Assembly (NCBI RefSeq): GCF_000003815.2
Contig: NC_049994.1
Span: forward strand, 12,910,382 to 12,970,381
From: Branchiostoma floridae
Taxonomy: Eukaryota; Chordata; Leptocardii; Amphioxiformes; Branchiostomatidae
Length of the DNA: 60,000 nucleotides
Reading direction: 5' to 3'
The notes under the pieces are model-generated. The model was given only the letters and a program-made list of their open reading frames with translations, made no database searches and was not told the DNA's origin. Position numbers and translations under genes: made by a program. Positions 14,352-26,093 of this stretch are shown here, piece by piece; positions within the stretch are counted from its first letter, which is position 1, and each line of letters starts with the position of its first letter.

Positions 14352-14555
14352 CTCTTTTTTCTTTATTTGTGATATCTCAACATCAGCTCCTACAACATAT
14401 CTTTAATAGCTGTGACGAGCACCCAAATAAACGTGCAACGACGATGACAAAGTTATGGGTGACTTTGGAATAAACCATTAGTGTCAGTATCAGTATATTC
14501 GTATAGTATATAAAACGGGCGATGTCATTTTTGTGTTCTCTCTCGATCCCAACAG

Positions 14556-14874
14556 ACTAACCATACAGGACAAGAGCGACAACGACGAGATGTTCCTGAC
14601 ACCCATACCTGTGTCCATCAGGACGAAACAGTTCCATCACAAAGTCAGTCGGGTCCTTCCACTGCAAGTCACTGAGACGAGCTGTATCGCTGGAGGAGCC
14701 GGAATAGACGTCTGTGCACCTTATAAAGTCGGGAAGGAGCTACACATCACCCAGAACCGCACCGTCCACAGAAGGAAGACAACGAGAGGGCCTAAGAAAT
14801 GCCAGAACAGTAGCAGATCTGGAGCAGCAAATCGATTGCACTGCCACAACCACAGAAAACCTAAAACTAGTTAG
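14556..14874 (+). CDS. Exon-like segment B, possible terminal coding exon of an unknown gene
   Basis: An acceptor (TCTCTCTCGATCCCAACAG) precedes a 105-codon open frame entered in phase 2 (A|CTA ACC ATA). It begins LTIQDKSDNDEMFLTPIP, contains TETSCIAGGAGIDVCAPY and RTVHRRKTTRGPKKCQ, and ends at TAG 14872. Codons lean to G/C at third positions and the product is basic with six or so Cys. No domain is recognised. The substitution pattern against segments A and C keeps frame over parts of the alignment, which hints at past coding. No upstream exons were identified. Confidence 0.3.
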
Positions 14875-14992
14875 ACAATTCACGGGCTGGTTTTGGCTGA
14901 TTTATACCATGAATATGTATATATAATGTGTATATATTATAATAGTGGATTTTATATGTACAACAAAGAACCGTACATAATTTTCCCACAGC

Positions 14993-15380
14993 GACGACGG
15001 ACCTAATCAAACCGGAGCTCGGGTGTATGTACTAATGAAGAAAACCAACATAAGAATATGCAGAAGTGGCCATCGATCGCTGGGAGGAGCTAGAAGATAC
15101 ATTTGTGCGGCTTGAAAATTCTGAACAGAGGGGAGCCACACAACATCCAGAACAGCGCCATCTACAGAAGGAGGGCAACATGAGGGAAGTAGAGGCCAGT
15201 AGCAGAGCCAAGACGTACAGCCGATAGATTGCGATCATACTTGTACATGTATAGATAACCTGACATGACACCAGTTATAGAATTCACGGATTGACTGATT
15301 GATTGACTGTTTATATCACGAATATGTATTTTAGTGTATACATTGTAGTAGTTGATTTTATATGTATATGAATGGACCGT
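14993..15380 (+). repeat. Segment C, third diverged copy of the exon-like unit plus 3' flank
   Basis: CATCGATCGCTGGGAGGAGC at about 15071 aligns with CTGTATCGCTGGAGGAGCCG in segment B. CCAGAACAGCGCCATCTACA aligns with CCAGAACCGCACCGTCCACA. The AT-rich 3' flank (CACGAATATGTATTTTAGTG) aligns with CATGAATATGTATATATAAT after B. The reading frame of B is interrupted. Confidence 0.5.
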
Positions 15381-15399
15381 AGATGAAATAACCGTTGTT

Positions 15400-16580
15400 T
15401 TGTGGTGTGACAAGACCTGTCTGTTTGATACGCCAAAATGTGCCCACCAGATATAATGTATTTGTATGACAGAGAGTCAGAGAGTATAGTTCAGAAGAGA
15501 AAGAGAGATCCGCAGCTAAGAACGAAGTTAGCGAGGCCAGCATTACTAGTATATAGTAACGTCAAACCATCTTAACAGTCTCCCGTGCCCAGTGTACGGA
15601 AAACCTTGTCTCTGCGTCCTTCCTTTATTCTAGCTATGCTAGTCTTCAAAGCAGAATCTAAACAACTTGAAACCCATTGGTTTCATGGCTTGTTTGAAAC
15701 ATGTGACTTATTAACTTTTCAAAATCAGGCTTTACGTAACCTGTATCTATATAGCCGGTATGACCTGGTATAACAGTCCTTCGGCGTAACACACCAGCTT
15801 CAATTCAAAACGACAACCACCTGAAAGCGCAACATTTCATATTTCATAAAAAGATATCGACAAAAAATTGTGACACATTGGTCTTCTATATTTTTTTGAC
15901 CTCGTGAAGCATATTATCCCACCTTATAAAAGCAAAGCTCAGAAGATATTGGCAAAAGTTGTGCTATATTGGTCTTGTCTTCTTTAAAACATCTTATTTT
16001 TCTACCACTCAAAATCAGGCTCTCTATGACTCCGAACGATAACCAATTGACAGCATTTCATTCTATATTGTAAAAAGCACAGGCTTATAAAAGACATAAC
16101 GGCAAAAAGCTGGGACATATTGGTTGCCATTGCAAATTCATAAAGCATGCGAAACATCGTAATAATCTATGTGTACGGCTTATGATATGCAAGGAGCGCA
16201 GTCACTTCCGGCTATGTAAAAAGACCGTTCCCTTAAATCATTGATCCTGAAAACAAAGAATGCCTCAACAAAGGAAGAATAACAGCTAGAATAGTCTTCA
16301 ATGACCACTGTATGGACGACACCCCTGTGGTTTAGCCAAAAATCAATTCCCAAGGGAATGCATTCGTGGAATTTTCAAAATTCTTTCAAAGCGATCGTAA
16401 TACTGTAGAAAATGCCTCCGCCCCTGAGGCGTCAAACCTCTGAACATCGGTATTGTGCAACACAAAAATACCTTGTACTAAAACATTAGGCTCTGATAAT
16501 TGGTATTATGCCTTACGAAAATACCTAGCACCAGAAGGGCTTTAAAGGTAATGGCTGGCATTCGTTTGAAACTCGTGCAT
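15400..16580. other. No gene recognised
   Basis: Loose repetition of GGCAAAA...GACATATTGGT-like segments near 15859, 15950 and 16101. Otherwise nothing supported. Confidence 0.4.
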
Positions 16581-16585
16581 TTTAA

Positions 16586-17551
16586 CCCTCAAGCACCCGA
16601 CCTTTTTTTGCGACCAAAATGACCGAGTGGGGTCCAAACGGACCCCAAAATGTTTTGTTCATAAAATCTCAGTACCATTTCTTATCGGCGATCATTGTAT
16701 ATACATTGCTTCGTCAATGTAAGAGGAAGATTTTGAGATGTAAAGGTGTTGCTAATTCCAACTCATTATCATAATTTATGCAAAAGTTCAGAAGGACCAC
16801 GTTTTGCACTAAACCTATTCCGACAGGATAGGGGAATTTTGAGGCCCTCAGCAACATTTATGTTGCATAACTCGTGAACGGCTAGAGCTAAAGCTACGAA
16901 ACTTGGTAATTTATCACAAAATAGTGTTTGCAAAAGTTTTTGATCAATAACGTAAGTTTATCATTTTTGGGGGTTGCCATGGCAACCATATTCTAACAGG
17001 CATATTTTTGCCAAAATTTGACAATTTCAATTTAAACAAGGTTTTCTTGGTAAACTACACCTGTTTTCTGACAACAATTAAATTCTATGAAATTCAATGT
17101 AATTTTCATGACTTAAAGTTTATAATTTATGCTAATTTCATGACGTCATTGGTCAAAATCCAAGATGGCCGCCCTGATTAGTCAAATGACGTCATAATGT
17201 CGTCACATTACATGTTGATGACACAGAAATTTTTGTGATGATTTATATTCTCATTATCGTCTGAAAGTTTGGTAGTCATACTGTAAGTGGTAAAGGAGTT
17301 AGCCTCCAAAGTTTGTTTTGAAAACTGCACATTTTTGCTGGGGTCCGTTTGGACCCCAGAGGGACTGAACACAAACTTTCTTTATAATTTCCACATTATT
17401 GTACCAATCTTTGCGAAAACTTAGGAGAAGGTATAAGACATATTGACTGACAAAGTCACGGAAGGATTTTTTCTTCAGATCAAAAATGTTCAAATGGCAC
17501 TTCAAAATGTACGCCTGGGGTCCAAATGGACCCCACTCGGGTGTTTGAGGG
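16586..17551. mobile_element. piggyBac-like non-autonomous element, 966 bp
   Basis: TTAA at 16582-16585 and 17552-17555 flank termini CCCTCAAGCACCCGA and, complemented, CCCTCAAACACCCGA. Both continue into a GAGTGGGGTCC segment. CCCT ends and TTAA targets are piggyBac hallmarks. Three near-palindromes of the type GGGGTCCAAACGGACCCC lie at 16629-16646, 17340-17357 and 17517-17534. No transposase frame. Confidence 0.88.
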
Positions 17552-17559
17552 TTAAGAAC

Positions 17560-18445
17560 ATCACACTAGCATAACATTGATTTATGAATGAAATAAATAA
17601 AATCTCAGATTGTAATCGACTCAGAGCAAGGAAATGCTTACACCGCTGAATCTCAGCCAAACCTCAGCAGAATTCTGGCAGACATCCCAGAAACCTCCAG
17701 GCTTTTGCCGAATCCCTGGAGACACCTTATTGCCATCTACTTATTAATTTCGTTTTGTCATATCATAACTTTATTCCATCACGTTGAATTTCAGTAATTT
17801 TCCTTAATTATACTGCTTGTACAAAATTGAATAGACACCTATTTTGATTAGCATGGTTTCACTTAAAACAGGGTTGAAGTGGATTCGTGTAGGTAATCAG
17901 CTCCAAGTCTACCTCCCACAACATATATCAAGTGCGTAAAGAATTAAGTACAGCCCTTTCCTTCAACCGTTAGTAATTTTTGAAATTTCAAGGGCAAAGT
18001 TACCGAAAGGCCTCTTTTTGAATCGACCCTTGGTACATCGGGTTGCGGTTCTGCACAACATCACTGACCCGACTTTACATTGAGTGTGTCTCCAAAAAGA
18101 ACGTTGTGCAAATACACAGAAGTATGAACTAATGGCATAAATAACCCTGAGATAAAACATTACGGCTTAGTGTACCCTTCTGCACGGCTTGTCGTGTGTT
18201 TTGGATCGGCTCCATAAATCGAGTGGACTGGCTGTTACGAAATGAAAATTGGTAGCCCGATTAGAATACACGTATTTCTAGCACCCCTTCAATTTGTCAG
18301 TCCCCTGAAAGGTCTAAGTCAGGAAAGTTGGGAAACTCCTACTCCTGAAAGTTATGCGTCGGAGCCGAGCTGAATATTGTCAGAATTAGAGGCTGTATGC
18401 TGACAGATTTCCATAGTTACAGAGAATCCTAGGTTCGAATTGGAT
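17560..18445. other. No gene recognised
   Basis: Between two transposable elements; no supported exon. Confidence 0.45.
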
Positions 18446-18453
18446 TTATTTTT

Positions 18454-18460
<7 letters not shown>

Positions 18461-18490
<30 letters not shown>
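18461..18490. repeat. (TA)n microsatellite
   Basis: Fifteen TA units, forming the left target flank of the element at 18491. A shorter TA run borders its right end. Confidence 0.95.
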
Positions 18491-18493
<3 letters not shown>

Positions 18494-19322
18494 TAAAACC
18501 TGCCCAAGACGACCACCCGGGGGACCGGACAAAAACGGTCGATTTGGACAGGTGGTCGCTGAGAAGAGTATCGACTCAAAACATGCCCTATGCAAAGTAT
18601 AACGGTTTCCGTTGTGTTTAATGGCAAATAGCAAGCACACTGCACGCACGCAAAGAAGCGAGGTATTTAATGTCAAATACAACACGCACACTGTAAATTG
18701 TAAATTTAACCCCAGCTTCCATACGATACAGTATAATATTTGTACACTAACGTTTTAGACAGTAAGGGAACTTTGGTGCTGTCAGTTACCATACAAGCCT
18801 TTATGCGTCGCTGTGTTCTTGATCGCCGTATCTGAAATAACTACGGTGCACCTTTCGAATTCTATGCCCGGTACGTCCCAATAGCGTACTTACCCAAGGG
18901 TGGATGTAAAGTACAGTTGGACAAAAGCACTCACACAGATCTTTCTTTAAAAGGTATGAGCTACACAGATCTTTCTTAGAAATTTCCTCCCATATTGCCC
19001 CATTGACCCACCCATTGACCGCCGCAATCTTTATTCTAAACATAACATCGTAATGGCAGTCAAAATCCGACGCAAACTGGTCGATTTCGGCACAAAATCG
19101 CGCTAGTTATCATCAAAAATCGATGAAAACCTCAATTTTGAAAATGATGCGGTCGTTATGGGGCCCAATTTGGGCCGGTCGCGGTCACGTTGGCCAGGTG
19201 GTCGTTGAGAAAAGGTCGCTTAATGCTTACGTCAATAGGAAAAAAAATCGGGACCGAGAAAAAGCGGTCGAAATGGCCAGGTGGTCGCTGAGAAGAGGTG
19301 GTCGCTCGGGCAGGTTTGACTG
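18491..19322. mobile_element. pogo/mariner-like non-autonomous element, 832 bp
   Basis: Left end CAGTAAAACCTGCCCAAGAC; right end complemented CAGTCAAACCTGCCCGAGCG. Both run into GACCACC repeats. TA lies on both sides, the target of the Tc1/mariner/pogo superfamily. GGTGGTCGCTGAGAAGAG-type subterminal repeats occur at both ends. No transposase. Confidence 0.8.
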
Positions 19323-20040
19323 TATATATATATATTTATATAGTGATAAAAAATCCTGACCACCTGTTTAGACTTGACTGACACAAATTCCATGGTTAAG
19401 TTGGTGTTACAGACTAGAAGCTGGAAAATTTCTTGCCCTGCCCCTTTGAAGGAGAAGTACTGTCTTAAAGATGGAGAAGCACTGTCTTCAAGAGGGAAAG
19501 GGATTTAGGGGCTGTAGGATAACCAGTTGAGAGGCTTCGTCGATGGAGTGTATTGGCACAGACACTGTAGAAGTACTTACTTTTTTTTACAAACGTTTAT
19601 TTGACGTTGGCTTTAGTCTCCGATGTCTTCAAGTGCAGACCTCTTACGTATATATTATTTCTAGCCAACCATTTAACCAAAGGTATGTATATATCATACT
19701 TTTTACATTGTAGTGTTTATTGTCCAAAACTAATAGTTAGTCTAAGATCCAAATCAGAGAGCCTTTGAAAGTTTTATTCGTTTCATCTGATGACTAAAGC
19801 TCTCTTGTTTCCAGCTCTATATCAATACCATAGCTTGAAAAGTAGCATTTATCACCAATACCATGCGTTGGCGATCTAGTCTAAGTTCAGAATCACGAGG
19901 GAGTTATTTACGTCAAAGAGCCTTTAATTTCTTCTCCACGCCTGATGACGACGTCAACTTTAATTGATAGGCAAGACCTCTGGAGATACATGTAAGAAGA
20001 AATCAAGAGCTACAGAAGAGGGGATCATTGTAGTTTAGCA
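19323..20040. other. No gene recognised
   Basis: Intergenic sequence before the candidate promoter at 20.2 kb. Confidence 0.45.
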
Positions 20041-20237
20041 CGCCGCTCTGTGATTGGTTCTGATCACGAGTTCCCTGTTTTCAGAGGTTCTCTGGGTCTT
20101 CAGCATGTCGTGTTTCATCTTCATCCGGGACAGAGAAGTCTGTAATCATATTCCTCCCCGCCTCCACGCCTCTCCTTTTTTTCTCAGAAAACCTTATGAC
20201 GTACAGCCAAGTCTTCTGTAAACAGCCGGCTGGGGAA

Positions 20238-20325
20238 TATAAGCCGGCGGACTGGCATCGTCTCAGAACCAGTTGGAGGACATCGCTGGGCAAAGGTGCA
20301 GACAAGCTGCTGGAGTTGCACCAAG
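20238..20325 (+). promoter_or_regulatory. Candidate promoter and non-coding first exon of the RFamide gene
   Basis: TATAAG stands at 20238. An initiator-like CTCAGAA at about 20262-20268 lies roughly 27 bases downstream. An inverted CCAAT (ATTGG) near 20054 and a CRE-like TGACGTA near 20198 lie upstream. The transcribed stretch would end at a good donor, CCAAG|GTAGGA, at 20325/20326. The RFamide coding exon needs an upstream untranslated exon, and this is the best + strand candidate before it. The implied intron is about 5.6 kb. Alternatively the open frame at 20196-20325 (MTYSQVF...) is a coding exon of another gene, since it is preceded by an acceptor-like TTTTTTTCTCAG. No transcript evidence is visible. 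Confidence 0.35.
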
Positions 20326-22453
20326 GTAGGATATCCGAAAAAAAGGTTATATCTTTAGCTTCTTATGCACGCAATATCATAGTGTGGTGTTGCTTAGTTA
20401 TTTAAGATTTTGAATTAGACTTTTATAGAATTTTGTCGACCGGACTGTATAAAAGGAACTGGTTCTTCCCATACCACTGTCCATATAGCTAGTAGTAAGT
20501 CATTATGTTTGTCTGGTGATAGCTTTGCTTAACAACTTAGAATCTACTCATAGCAGCTTATTCCCGACCTCTGTCACTTAATGATGATGACATTTTTGCT
20601 TGTCCATGTCTACGAAACAACGAGTTTTGTAGAAACTCTTGCGGAATCATGATAGAGAAAAGATCAATACAACTTTGAACGGATGAATGATTTTTTTTCG
20701 ATGACATGTTTATGAGAGTGGCAGAATATCAAATTGTCTTACCAGGTACAAAAGCTAAAAGAAGCTGAATTTGTAGTATGTCTAGCATCAATCAGTATAT
20801 AAAAGACGACACAGCAACTGGGGAATTATATGCTATTGTATTGTACGGCTATCTGCATGGAAACTTCTTCTTTATCACTGACAAAGTGCTTTTGAATTAC
20901 TCTTGATGCCATCATGTCATGATTGAGGAAATTTAGGCATATCTAATAATACTTCACCCGCTGAAAAGCCCAGGCCTCTGCAATCCTTTTCTCATTATCT
21001 CATAGATTCTAGATTAGATTCTAGATCTGAGCTTCACTTTGTTTTGTATGATCTTTAATCTCCAAAAATAGATTTTATGTAGTTAAAATAGCGGTAATAT
21101 TGTTAAAAACCTACGTGGTCAGGAAAGTTTTCATAGGTCAGATTTGATTGATTTAAGAGTTCGATAGTTGGTATCTTAAGTGCTCTTGATAACGTTTGTG
21201 TACGTTTATGTCAGTGTGCAATCAAAGTATTGAATATAAATTTGTTTATAACTTTGTATTGTTAAAACACACAGAGAGTTTTCATGACCAATGCCCGGAA
21301 AAATTATGACGACTTTCCACGAGCTAAAGAGCTGGGGAATTATTTATCACTTACTTTTAAAGATAATGCACTAAAGAAAAAATAATGCACTAAAGAAATA
21401 TTTCAACTGATTGCAAGCTGCAAAGCCACAGAAACCTACGGCAAACGATCTCCAGATCTCCATACGACAAGACTTCCAACAAGTGTAGTGGTCAATATTT
21501 TACCAAGGTTCTCAGCAAGGAACCCAGCTTTGGTTATACATGAGTTATGACCCAGATCCATCAGAACCAGAACTGTACGCGTCAGAAACATACCACCTGC
21601 GCCTCTTTCAATCTATTTTTCTTACTATTACCGCACGAAAGATACATATGGGTCGTCAGCTGCCGATGGCAAATTACACTAGTGGTTTGGAGTGGTTTCA
21701 AATCACGGGCAGATGTTCACAAGACAAAGAGGAATGGGGTTTGATATTTTTTTCTGCTGACATTTAATTTCAGACACGACCCACGCAACAGCTGCGTTGT
21801 GGTTTCAACAATAAAAAGTTTATTTTGCTGATTAAGTTCGTGTAGGAAGGATAATTGCAAGTAAATTGTAAAAAGATAAGGAACATACCTACAGTATTGC
21901 AAATGTAGAGTACTCAAATACCAGTGTTGGCTATATCTAGTCGGGTTGGTTTTGACTCCTTCTTTGAAAGAAGAGGAAGACAATTTGCTTTTTGTTTCAG
22001 ACGAAAAATTCAAATGGGCTGGTAAATCTAATATTCAGAACTCCATCCACATAAAGTATTTTTAGAAGAAAAGGAAGCCTGTTGCTCTACTCATGGCCGC
22101 TCTGTGACCTGTGAAATATCGTGGCGTCCCTACAGTTTGCATGCACATAATAGGGAATAGTAATGTACAGTACCAGGGCATCATTTTTCTTTCTTTCGGG
22201 AAACCATGTCAGGCTTCAGCGTCAGGCAGGTCCGCCCCTACTGACCTAGCTTGTCACGACGATTTCTGTCTGAAATGACTGACTCTTTACATCAAAAGGA
22301 AGCACATTGCGCTAATTGAAGAGAGTGTGTCGCCTGTGATCTTCCATTAGACGAGGTTAAAGGTCCAGTCATTAAGTCAGTCACAGGTGAGCCCCTTAAC
22401 GAAAAGTTGCGTCTGTCGGTATCTGATTTGAGCGTTTGATATTCCTTAGGTTG

Positions 22454-22690
22454 CCTTTCCACTAGACGGCGATCGTGCTGCGCCCTCACTGCGACCTAAA
22501 CAGGATATGTGCACTGTAAACTTCCTTTCATACTAGGTATATCATACAAAATGTAAAAGTGTGACCGAGAAGACAACAAAACACACAAAGTGTTAAAAGA
22601 TTCGCTTCTTTTCTGTACAATTCGTTGAGCGTTCTGTCAAAAACTAGGTCACAGAGAGAGCGCGGCGAGAGCGCCGTCCTAGTGGAAAGG
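22454..22690. mobile_element. Foldback MITE, family B
   Basis: Terminal inverted repeats CCTTTCCACTAGACGGCG and CGCCGTCCTAGTGGAAAGG. The interior is AT-rich with TTCGTTGAGCGTTCTGTC. It lies in the presumed RFamide 5' intron. Confidence 0.8.
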
Positions 22691-23954
22691 GCGTATTACA
22701 TACAAAGCACAGAAAGTGAGAGGGGGTGAGGGAGTGAGGGAAGAAGGGAGAGGTAAAAATAAGCAGACACGCACAATGACAGACAAACATTCTTACAGAG
22801 CCATACACTTCAGACAGGCTCACACACTCTTAGAGAGATAAAACGTTACATACACGAGAGAGCGTAAAGACAGAGAAACACAAGGGAACACAGAGATTCC
22901 GACAGACACAGAGATTCATAGGCAGACAGACGGACAGACAGACAGGAAAATATACAGACAGACAGATACACTGGTCTGCCGTTTTCATTCAAATTGATAT
23001 CTAGCTAGTCGCTCACAGAGTATCATCTTTTATAAACGTTTATGACAGTAGACGCCAATGACAAGAAACAAAATGAAATATGCCATTACCAAGTTTTTCG
23101 ACGATTCTGTTGTCCATTTGGTTCAAAACTCATTCAAAGTCTCATTCGTCACACAGCGAGTGTGTTAGCAAAATACCAGTAGCCGCAGGATGGTGCAAAT
23201 TTTTCTCGTTGTGTCTCTAAACGTCCAAAGCAACTGCCAATTTACACCGAGTAGTTGTGACAAACAAGCAGATTCTGTTAAGCTTCTTGTACCAATTATC
23301 TGACGTCTAACAGTGAGGAACTTTAATAAGTATATACACGGTGCGCTTTAAGTTCAATATCATGGAAAAACTGAAATAACAAGATGACTGGCATTTAAAC
23401 AAACTCTCTATCGTCTTAAAAAAGTTTTGATGATGGGAAAACTTCTTTTAGGTTGCTCACTATTGCCAAGGCCATGCTGAGTAGATTGTATGGATGACAT
23501 TCTCTGCGCACCCCGATAGTGGTACAGGCATGCCAAAAAGTGAGCTAAAAACGCTGCCTTCATTATGAGATATATGTAGTCAGGAAGGTTGAACAAATGA
23601 CTTAACACACAGAACATGATATACCAAATAATGAATTCTTTAGTTTCGTTCTGTCACATCTTTTTATTTGACTTTGGAAAACATGGCTCATATTAGTATC
23701 CGTTTTCCGATATCCGTTTGCAAGTTACAGCACATAATTGCTATTCTTTGCAACTGTTCTGTACAATTTCCAGTACGGTCGCAAGCTTCTTTTTCCAAAG
23801 GAAGGAGAATTGATGCGCGCGCGGAAGTCATCCTTATCATCCAGACAGCGTGGCCCAAGAGTTACTTTTTTGGCAAGAGCATAAAGCCGAGGTAACACGT
23901 CGTGACAAGCATACCTATATAAGGCGATACGATCAAAGTATCAGGAATATTAAG

Positions 23955-24535
23955 CCCCCCTTCACACGAGAGCACGAATGAGCCGAAATGCCGTCGGAAT
24001 AAAAATCATTTTCTATTCGTGGCAATTCTTGGCAATTCGCACTGTATTCTAAACATTCTTACTGCTTTCCAAATATTCGTCCCCGTTCTTCTGGCTGGCT
24101 CGAAAGTTTTTGACATGTCAAAAACTGTCGAGGTGCATTCGAAGTGGAGAAATATTGAATGGCATTCATAGTGGATTCTAAGTGTATTCTAACTATTCTA
24201 ACTGCAGTCTGACCGCATTCTGCGACATTCCAACATTATTCGAAACATTCTTATCTCATTTGGAGAACCGAAACGGCAAGCCATCTCGAATCCTGTCAGA
24301 ATGCGGCCGAAAGAACATCTCGAATGCAGTAAGAATGTCTAGAATACACAGGAATAGAAAGGGATTTTCATTCTGACGGCATTCTGGCTCATTCATTCTC
24401 GTGTGAAGGGGATTTAATGCCCATTTGGAATGTCCACTCGGAATGGCACCGAATGTGGCACGAATTTTGCAAATACTTCATTCCGGCTGGTTTTGCTTGA
24501 TTCCTGTTGATTCGATTTCAATGTGAAGGCCCTAT
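23955..24535. mobile_element. Composite foldback repeat (family C plus adjoining unit)
   Basis: 23955-24414 is bounded by inverted repeats (CCCTTCACACGAGAGCACGA with CATTCTCGTGTGAAGGGGAT; inner GCCGAAATGCCGTC with GACGGCATTCTGGC). The interior is rich in GAATG/CATTC motifs. 24416-24535 adjoins it and ends in AATGTGAAGGCCCT. There is no coding capacity. Confidence 0.7.
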
Positions 24536-25611
24536 AACCAAGGACACAGCGTGAGATCCAGGAATCGAATCGAAGCAACAGCTGACACATGCAGGCACAT
24601 GTGAAAGTACCGGAAAGTAGGATTAGCATCGCCTATCAAGAAATATGATGGCCAGCCTTAAGTACTTTTTAACGACCATGCCCATACAACGCTTCTAAAC
24701 CATAGCGGACTGACGTGAACTTTCTCCTTGAAGTTCAATACTCGTGAATCTCGGGTAGAGCGTCAATAAATAAACCACAGGTTGTTTTTCTCCGAAAGTA
24801 GTAGTTTCCCCAAGAGCAGTACATGAATGACTTACATTCTACAAACACACCGGGCCGTTCATACTATTCAAAAATAACGTATGGGCCCCCAGACACTCTG
24901 GCTCTATCTTAAGATGCTGAAATAGAAGTTATATTTCGCAAGGAATCAGTTTACCAGTACCTTAAGGCTAAAACTTTTAGTGGATTTCCGCAACAAATCC
25001 CAACGATATTCTGATGTCTATCACCTATATGCAGCGGGGACGTTTTGTTAGATTGCACCTGGATGAAAAACGGTTTTCCGTTTCGTAAAACATAAGGCAG
25101 AAATGGCGATGGTATCGTTTCTTTTAGTTCTATCAGTGCATTGTAGACATATGAGCATATCAATCACATAGCCTTCATAATCCCTCCAGAACGCTTCTTG
25201 ATATAATCGCTCCAGAACAAAAGCACCTTTAAGAGTATGTAAAGCTGCAAAGAATATTATGAAAGCCATCATCATTCCTGTAAGATGCGGAAATATAAAG
25301 AATACTTTTTTTTCTGCCATGAGTACAGTGAGGCGGTATATCGCGGTGGCTCTTCCTGGTTGTTAACATCTTCCATAGAAAATCGAGCAGTCCTCCCTAC
25401 AAGTCATGTTGACCGGGACAAATATAGCTAATTGCTGTGAATGTGGACAATCATGGACCGCACTGGCTACTAGCACAGCGGTGCATGTTCTCAATGTTTG
25501 TTTCATTATCTCCTACACGTTTGTGCTTTCTCAATCGAAAATGTTGAACACAAGCTAGATAGATGAATATGCAGGTCACCTAGTACCTACAACTACATGT
25601 ACCTACCTAGC

Positions 25612-25935
25612 CCCTTGACATTGTCGTGTCATGGGGGGGTTGTAGATTTTGCTAAGGGATGTCAGATTAAGATTCTGTTCTTACTTACACCAGGAAATGC
25701 AACGTTGAAATCTAAAACTGAATGACATTGTCCCCAGATATAGAGGCAGACGATAGAGTTGACCATGAGGACTTGACATTGCCTGGTTATGGGGGGAGGC
25801 GAGGTAGATTTGCTAATAGAGGTCATATAAAGATTCTGTTGTTACCTACACCTGGAAATGCAATGAGTTGAAATCTAAACTGAATGACATTGTCTCCAGA
25901 TCTAGAGAAAGACGAGTGACAATGAGGACTTTAGG
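25612..25935 (+). repeat. 162-bp tandem duplication spanning the acceptor and start of the signal-peptide exon
   Basis: The motif AATGACATTGTCYCCAGAT occurs at 25721 and again at 25883, a 162-base period, with matching flanks on both sides (for example ATTCTGTT...TTAC and GGGGGG...GTAGATTT). The upstream copy keeps the acceptor (CCCCAG) and the start ATG AGG ACT at 25764, but the next codon is TGA. The downstream copy reads on into the signal peptide. Confidence 0.8.
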
Positions 25936-26093
25936 ACTTCTAGCTGTGGGTGTGGTACTGATGACGTTTTCCGGAGTACCCCTCATTGGGGCTCAAACGG
26001 CATATCCGGATTCCAGTGAGCTGGGCGATCAGCGACAAGTCATAATCCGGACCCGGAGAGCGGCGGACACAGGCGACGTTTCTGAAGTGATAG
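25900..26093 (+). CDS. RFamide precursor, signal-peptide exon with 5'UTR tail
   Basis: The exon opens at 25900 after TGTCTCCAG. It carries 22 untranslated bases, then ATG at 25922 and 57 full codons plus one base, ending at the GTATGT donor at 26094. It encodes the signal peptide and an acidic pro-segment containing RTRR. A longer in-frame start upstream at about 25868 would need intronic sequence and would bury the hydrophobic core, so the 25922 ATG is preferred. A foldback MITE begins only about 50 bases into the following intron. Confidence 0.85.

Larger units (their letters stand above)
20330..25605. other. Presumed 5' intron or intergenic DNA of the RFamide gene
   Basis: No convincing coding exon is seen. 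It contains a foldback MITE at 22454-22690, a GA-rich then (CAGA)n-rich low-complexity stretch at about 22700-22975, a dispersed repeat at about 23640-23900 with a diverged reverse copy at 46980-47215, and a composite repeat at 23955-24535. Confidence 0.5.
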
